A DNA stretch of 64,000 nucleotides, taken from contig CAIIXF020000006.1 in the NCBI GenBank assembly GCA_903813345.2, positions 36,981,348 to 37,045,347 on the forward strand, read 5' to 3'. This DNA is from Owenia fusiformis (taxonomy: Eukaryota > Annelida > Polychaeta > Sabellida > Oweniidae). Below are positions 58,747-64,000 of this stretch, in pieces; the first letter of the stretch is position 1, and each line of letters opens with the position of its first letter. The notes beneath the pieces were generated by a model. It was not told the origin of the DNA. It was given only the letters and a program-made list of their open reading frames with translations, and did not search any database. Position numbers and translations under genes: made by a program.

Positions 58747-60601
58747 GGTACATTGGATGTGACTGCATCCCCTTATGTTTCAATCTTACGTTTCCCGAGA
58801 ATTTGTTGACCGTGTGGAGGAAACAACTATGTGTTCTAGCGAAAGAGGTGCTTGGGGGAATTTTCATTTTTGGTCGATCATGGGACACTTAGTGTCAATT
58901 TTAGCCTCTAACTCCACGAGAAAACATATTGTTAGGGAATGATTTATCTTGAAAATTATATATATGCCACGGTTTAACATATACCATTTGAACCATTCAT
59001 CTTAAAACGTTGGTATTGTTTTTTGGCCCACCCTGTATATAGGCCTATTGTAAAGTATTTATTATACCACTGTCATATACGATACACGTGACAAAAATAA
59101 AACTTCAGATCCAGTATATACCATACATGTAGTGTCCATTATAGCTTAAACCGTATAGATTTTTTCCTGGCAAACAAGTTTGTTTTTGTATGATTGTTTT
59201 TGTTTTCTTTATACCCACGCAGGATTTTTTACCCGGAAGTAAAGTACTGCATCTACTCAAGTTTTTATGTCTTAATCACATGATCAAGAAATTCCGGGGA
59301 TTCCCCTCTGAACAACATGAAATTTATGAGTCATATTTCTGCGAACAAAAACTTTTTGGAATCTTCGAACATGGTCTCCGAATGAACATCTCAGCGTTTA
59401 TAACGTAGTTTGAAGGAAAACCTAAGGTGAGGATTAACTTTCACCAGTTGTTTTGTTTATATATGTATATATGTTATTAACTTTGCTGTAGAGATGGAGT
59501 GTACAGCTCCGAAGGGAAGGCTCTGGACCTAAGTAAGATAGATAACGTTTAGTTGAGTGTAGGGTATATTCTGTATGCAACATTTTTTAGGAGGAATCGT
59601 GTATGAAATTTTGAATATTAATAATGCTTATCAAAATATCCCAAGTCTAGGCCGATTTACGTGAAATGTTGATTAAAATTCCGGTCAGCTAAATGTATCT
59701 GCTTTCCTGTCATTAGCCAGCTTTTACAAGGGGGAGTTTTTTGAGTTTTGGCAAAATCACGAGAAAGGTGCTCAGAATGATGAAAAACTGCATGATTTTG
59801 AAAGAATTTCTGGCCAGGCCACGGCTTTGGTGGCTTTCCAGAAAATGGACCACTGACTGAGGAACTGCAGAATCTAGTGATATGAGAATTGCATTAGTTT
59901 CGTTTTGATCACTAGGCTTACAGTTACGATTTAGATATTGGACCTACATGTATCTCTTGGAAAATAGCATCTCACTCAGTTGCGTATTAGTCTTTTGGGG
60001 ATACACATATTTCCTTCAGGCCTAATCCGGCATTTTCTATACATAGGCCTAGTATAATATACGTAAGCTTTACGTATTGCTTTTGACTTTCCGTACTAAA
60101 AAATGCGGGTTTGTGTAAAAAATCGGGTGACCGGGTAGCGTGACCGGGTACCCTACCTTCCTACCATTGTTAGGAATTTGATGTTTTCATTTTATGCCTT
60201 AAAACGCCCAACTGACATCCCAATCAACGTACCACTGACACAACCAATCAAGCAAACAACCAAACAAGCAACAGAATTTATTTACCAATAAATCAACCGG
60301 CAAAACGACAAACAAAATTAATATGATGTCAATCAGTGAGGCAATAAATCAAGCAACTAACGTTAAAATAGATTTGGAGATACTGGGCGGATACAGAAAA
60401 CATCCACCGCCCTTCGCGTCGATAATTTATATACTCCCAATATTATCACCAACTTTCAACAATAGTAGGTATGAGATACAGCCCTGTTTCCAAATGTAAA
60501 TTTCGATCATAACAGTTATGTTACTGTATTATCATTCAAATTGTATTTCAAAATACACGAGCTGGGAAAACCAAAATCAGAGTGTGGGTCACAAACCAGC
60601 C
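58747..60601. other. Intergenic between the two PARP paralogues
   Basis: Contains a minus-strand fragment of the CAGG..CCTG MITE family (about 59718-59822). No complete exon was found. A plus-strand donor-like site at about 59427 (CCTAAG|GTGAGG) could end a 5'UTR exon of the second PARP gene. Confidence 0.4.
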
Positions 60602-61500
60602 TCATTATCCCACCGAACGAAGTTCGAGGGGGATATAGAAAAGCCGTCCGTCCGTCCGTTCGTGTGTCCGGGCAATAACTCAAATACCGGTTGACGGATT
60701 TCATTCAAATTTTATAGGCTTGTGCCTTATGGGTGTAGGACCTCTGCTCGAGAAGGAATTTTCAATATGGCCGCTAAATTCAAAATGGCGGCCATTTTTC
60801 CGAAAAAATATAATCTTTGATAACTCAAATACTAGTGGATGGATTTGATTCAAATTTTATAGGCTGTTGCCTGAGTACAAAGGAGCCTTGATCAATAAGA
60901 ATTTTCAAGATGGCCGCCATATTTAAAAATGGCGGCCATTTTTCGGAAAAAATACAATCTTTGATAACTCAAATACTAGTGGATGGATTTGGTTCAAATT
61001 TTGTATGCTGTTGCCTGGGTACAAAGGAGCCTTGCTCAAGAAGACATTTTCAAGATGGCCACCATATTTCAAAATGGCGGCCATTTTTCGTTAAAAAACG
61101 TTATATTTGATAACTCAAATACCATTGAATGGATTTGGTTCAAATTTTACATTCTGATGCCTAGGGACATAGGAGCTCTGTTCGAGAAGGGATTTTCAAG
61201 ATGGCAGCTAAATTTCAAAATGGCCGCAATTTTTCATAAAAGAACGTAACCTTTGATAACTCAAATACCAGTTGATGGGTTTAGTTCAAATTCTATATAC
61301 TGATGCCTAGAGACAAAGAAGTTCTACTCAAGAAGATATTTTCAAGATGGCCACTGAATTTCAAAATGGCAACCATGATTCATAAAAACATAATTTTGAT
61401 AATTGAAATACCAGTATTTATCAAAACATGTTTTGTTCGGTGGGATTTGCTACTCCGTGGAGTTGCTGTTTTTCTAGTATCTGTAGACTTCACAATACGA
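60602..61500 (+). repeat. CCGTCC-type repeat element, copy C
   Basis: It starts ATTATCCCACCGAACGAAGT, with a short CCGTCCGTCC run and GGGCAATAACTCAAATACCG. Five blocks of about 130 bases each hold AACTCAAATACYAGTKGATGG and AAATGGCGGCCATTTTTC. It ends TTTTGTTCGGTGGGATTTGC. It differs from copies A and B in the internal blocks, so it is a separate subfamily. It ends about 100 bases before the second PARP start exon. Confidence 0.82.
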
Positions 61501-61606
61501 TCACAAAGGGCAGGCTGCTCCAATATATACTTTCTGTTCTATTATACTTGACACATTTTTTTGTTTTAGTAAATAAGATTGAGCTCACTCTACAGTGTAA
61601 CGTATA

Positions 61607-63785
61607 ATGGCGAAGGTACTTCTTAAGGTTAGTGAATGAAATCCAATGAGATCAAAATCATAATGCCAGGGCTTTATAAATACACAGACATAAAACAGTT
61701 TAGTTTAGCCCTTTTTGTAACATAATTCAAATTATAAACAAGGACCATTTGATAAGTATTATCAACTTCATAACCAAATTAACACATGTACCGCCAAATG
61801 AAATAAATATGCACCATGCAATGACAAACTGAACGGGTCTTACTTGAAACTTGAAATTAAAACTTATTTTGTTAACTAATATTTTGTGGAGCTTCAGAAG
61901 TTAGTTAGCTTTAAATTAAAAGTACGCAACTGACATAAAAAACTATTTTAATAGGGTCTTAGTCGAGAAACTTCTTGTGATGGCTTAGAAATGTTCCTTG
62001 AGAACCTACTTGAGGACGATGATGAGGATGATCTTGAAAATGAAGTGACAAATGTCGAACTTAAGGCCAATGGGAAAGCAATAGTAACTTTTGAGCGGGA
62101 GATTGAAGGTTAGTATTTATTTTTAAAAGTTAGTATAATTTGAGAGATAACCATTGAGCATTTGAGTTGTTTTATGTCAATAATTATATACTGCATGCAA
62201 ATTATTGTTCTAAGTAAGACTTGACACTTCTCGAATAACATATAGGACCTTTGACATTCTTATGGACTTTCGAATTGTACTTTGGACTATTGCGGTTTTG
62301 TTTTCTCGCGACCGCTTTCTTTTTCTTGCTTATACTCTTGTAGCGCCTATTGTTCTTTGTTACTTTAGCACCTGTGCTTATACCTATTGTTACCCAGTGT
62401 GATTCAAGAATATGTTTATTTTTATTAGATATAAACATGCTTCAAAAGAAGTTGACTGAGAAACCATTGGATGCGGTTGTGTTACAATGCTCAATACTAG
62501 AAGGAAATGAGGATAGCATTGGTGAAGAAGACACGCCATCATCTGGTGCACACGAATCACCAATGGGAAGTGACTATGATACAGCAGAGGAGGACGAAGA
62601 TGAAATAGCTCACAGTCCTATTAGTGTTGAACAATCGAGTCCAAACCCTAAAAAGACTAAGGTAGAATCAGCGAGAAAAACACAGGTAAAGGCTGAACTC
62701 AGGGTCGAGACATCTAAAGCATCAACTGATCAAGTACCATCTCCAGACGCGTTGCCGAGTATTGCATCTGTGTGGGGCTGTGCATTTACAATGAATATGA
62801 AGCAAAAGAAAAGCGAGTCATCGCCTGATTCCCAAGGAACAACTAATGCCGTGAGAAAAGAGGTTTCTCCCCAGGTCGAATCAACAGATGTCCCTCTTGA
62901 GAAAATGCCTGTAGAAAAAGAAATAAGTTCTACGTCTAACGTCGAAACAGAAAGGAATTGTAACGATGATGAAAGGGCTGTAAAGGTACCCTCTTCAAAA
63001 GATGCAGAAGAAAACACTGGTGTAAACGCAAGAGATGTTGCTGATTCTAATAAAGAGCCCGAACAACCTGCTTCAAGTCCAAATGCGCCTTTAGAAACGA
63101 TAAAAGTCGAGGTCTCATATCCCAAAATAATGGAACTTTTGAAAAAAGAAAACATATTAGAAGACATAAAAGAGCAATACACGTGCAAAGCGAGAACCAG
63201 AGAAAAAGAGGTCATTTTTGAATCAACAGATAGCTCTAAACTTGGTCTTGCAAAACTAAATTTGATTGAAAGAATCCGAGACATTGAGGACAAATCTAAA
63301 CACTGTTCTGTATCACCCGGATTAATGAATGTATTTCACAAGAATGATGGCCTCAAAGTTTTCCAGAAAAACCTTGAAGAAGCGAAATTTACAGATATTC
63401 TTGCATCAATTAAAAAGGGGAAAATAACATTCTTCTCGATGAATGAAAAACATATCGAAGCCTCTATTGCAATGTTTGAAAAACTCTTCATAGATGAAAC
63501 CATGAGGATTGAGAGTGACTGCCTTCATTTAACTCAAAGTGAGCAGTGGAAGAAATTCGTGAATCAAATTCACAAAGAATTCGTCGTGTCAGTGGCTTAT
63601 GAATCAAATCAGCCAATTATCACAGTAGCAGGTGTAAAAAAGGACGTTGAACAATCGATCCCACGGATAAAGGAGTATATGAGGCAGAACCACATCATAG
63701 AATTCTACCTTGAAGTTCCACCAGATACAATAAATCATTTTCGAAAGTTCGGAAAGGAAAAGCTTCTTAAAGATATTGCTAACAG
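61607..63785 (+). CDS. PARP14-like: Second PARP14-like gene, N-terminal three exons only (runs off the window)
   Basis: Coding exons are 61607-61627 (MAKVLLK), 61955-62108 and 62429-63785, with donor ACAG|GTATGT. Intron phases (0, 1, 2) equal those of the first three introns of the gene at 39.2 kb. An acceptor CTCTACAG at 61587-61594 implies a 5'UTR exon. Protein so far is about 510 aa. It has an RRM-like fold (KGLSRETSCDGLEMFLENLL), an acidic linker (GSDYDTAEEDEDEIAHS), a conserved SIASVWGCAFT patch, and the KH-like region (PKIMELLKKENILEDI, VSPGLMNVFHKNDGL, SIKKGKITFFS, FRKFGKEKLL). Identity to the first gene is high only in the RRM and KH-like parts, so this is an old tandem duplicate. Whether it has macro and ART domains cannot be seen. 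The reading frame past 63785 to 63864 is intronic read-through. Confidence 0.93.
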
Positions 63786-64000
63786 GTATGTCGTCATCCG
63801 TCATGTTCTGGCGAGAAATATTATTTTCACACACAATCCGAACATGATTTTCGGTACTGTCTAAACACGACTCTTCTCTTTAAAGTATTCCAAATTTTCG
63901 TAGATCTGATGTTACCTTTATTATCATTTGACACCAGCGAAAATGCATTATTTAGTTCTTATATTTTCTTAACATTTGACACTAACGAGAACAAATTATT
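63786..64000 (+). other. Start of intron 3 of the second PARP gene
   Basis: It begins with GTATGTCG and no acceptor is seen before the window ends. A diverged direct repeat (TTATCATTTGACACCAGCGA and a similar stretch about 60 bases later) is present. Confidence 0.7.

Noticed and set aside
62202-62438. Lys/Arg-rich minus-strand frame
   Set aside because: It overlaps the intron 2/exon 3 boundary of the second PARP gene on the other strand and has no family match.

Overview
The window is AT-rich animal nuclear DNA. Its genes are broken into short exons with canonical GT/AG junctions, polyadenylation signals are AATAAA, and much of the rest is a mix of small DNA transposons, foldback elements, minisatellites and one L1/Tx1-type LINE. 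The protein families (HSPBP1, ETFRF1, DRAM, an RRM/macro/ART PARP) point to a bilaterian. The transposon mix and the PARP14-like tandem expansion suggest a marine invertebrate (lophotrochozoan or invertebrate deuterostome), but the sequence alone does not fix the species.

Layout. 1-5.7 kb: intergenic, with an AT-rich minisatellite. 5.8-9.4 kb, minus strand: a complete HSPBP1 gene (Hsp70 nucleotide-exchange factor, 6 coding exons, 324 aa). 11.6-13.2 kb, plus strand: a complete two-exon ETFRF1/LYRM5 gene (84 aa mitochondrial LYR protein), head-to-head with HSPBP1 across a likely shared promoter near 10.1-10.5 kb. 13.6-28 kb: intergenic, holding a roughly 19-23-bp-unit minisatellite, a nearly intact LINE with a 15-bp target duplication, and several non-autonomous elements. 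28.35-35.6 kb, minus strand: a complete 7-exon DRAM-family gene (six-pass lysosomal membrane protein, 258 aa). 39.2-53.8 kb, plus strand: a complete 19-exon gene for a 1646-aa PARP14-like protein with an RRM-like domain, a disordered acidic region, KH-like segments, two macro domains and a C-terminal ART (PARP) domain. 61.6 kb to the right edge, plus strand: the first three coding exons of a tandem paralogue with identical intron phases, cut by the window end.

Functional reading. HSPBP1 and ETFRF1 are housekeeping genes (chaperone cycle; ETF flavoprotein control). DRAM and the macro-PARP form a second head-to-head pair. Their putative first exons lie about 0.3 kb apart and flank three E-boxes of the MiT/TFE (lysosome/autophagy) type plus ETS-like sites, so co-regulation is possible. 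The macro-PARP is the most interesting locus: its ART domain has a tankyrase-like H-Y-E triad, unlike human PARP14, and a Cys3His cluster within the catalytic fold. Its introns are loaded with transposons, including an 877-bp foldback element able to form dsRNA.

No functional tRNA or rRNA gene, CRISPR array or retroviral fossil was recognised.
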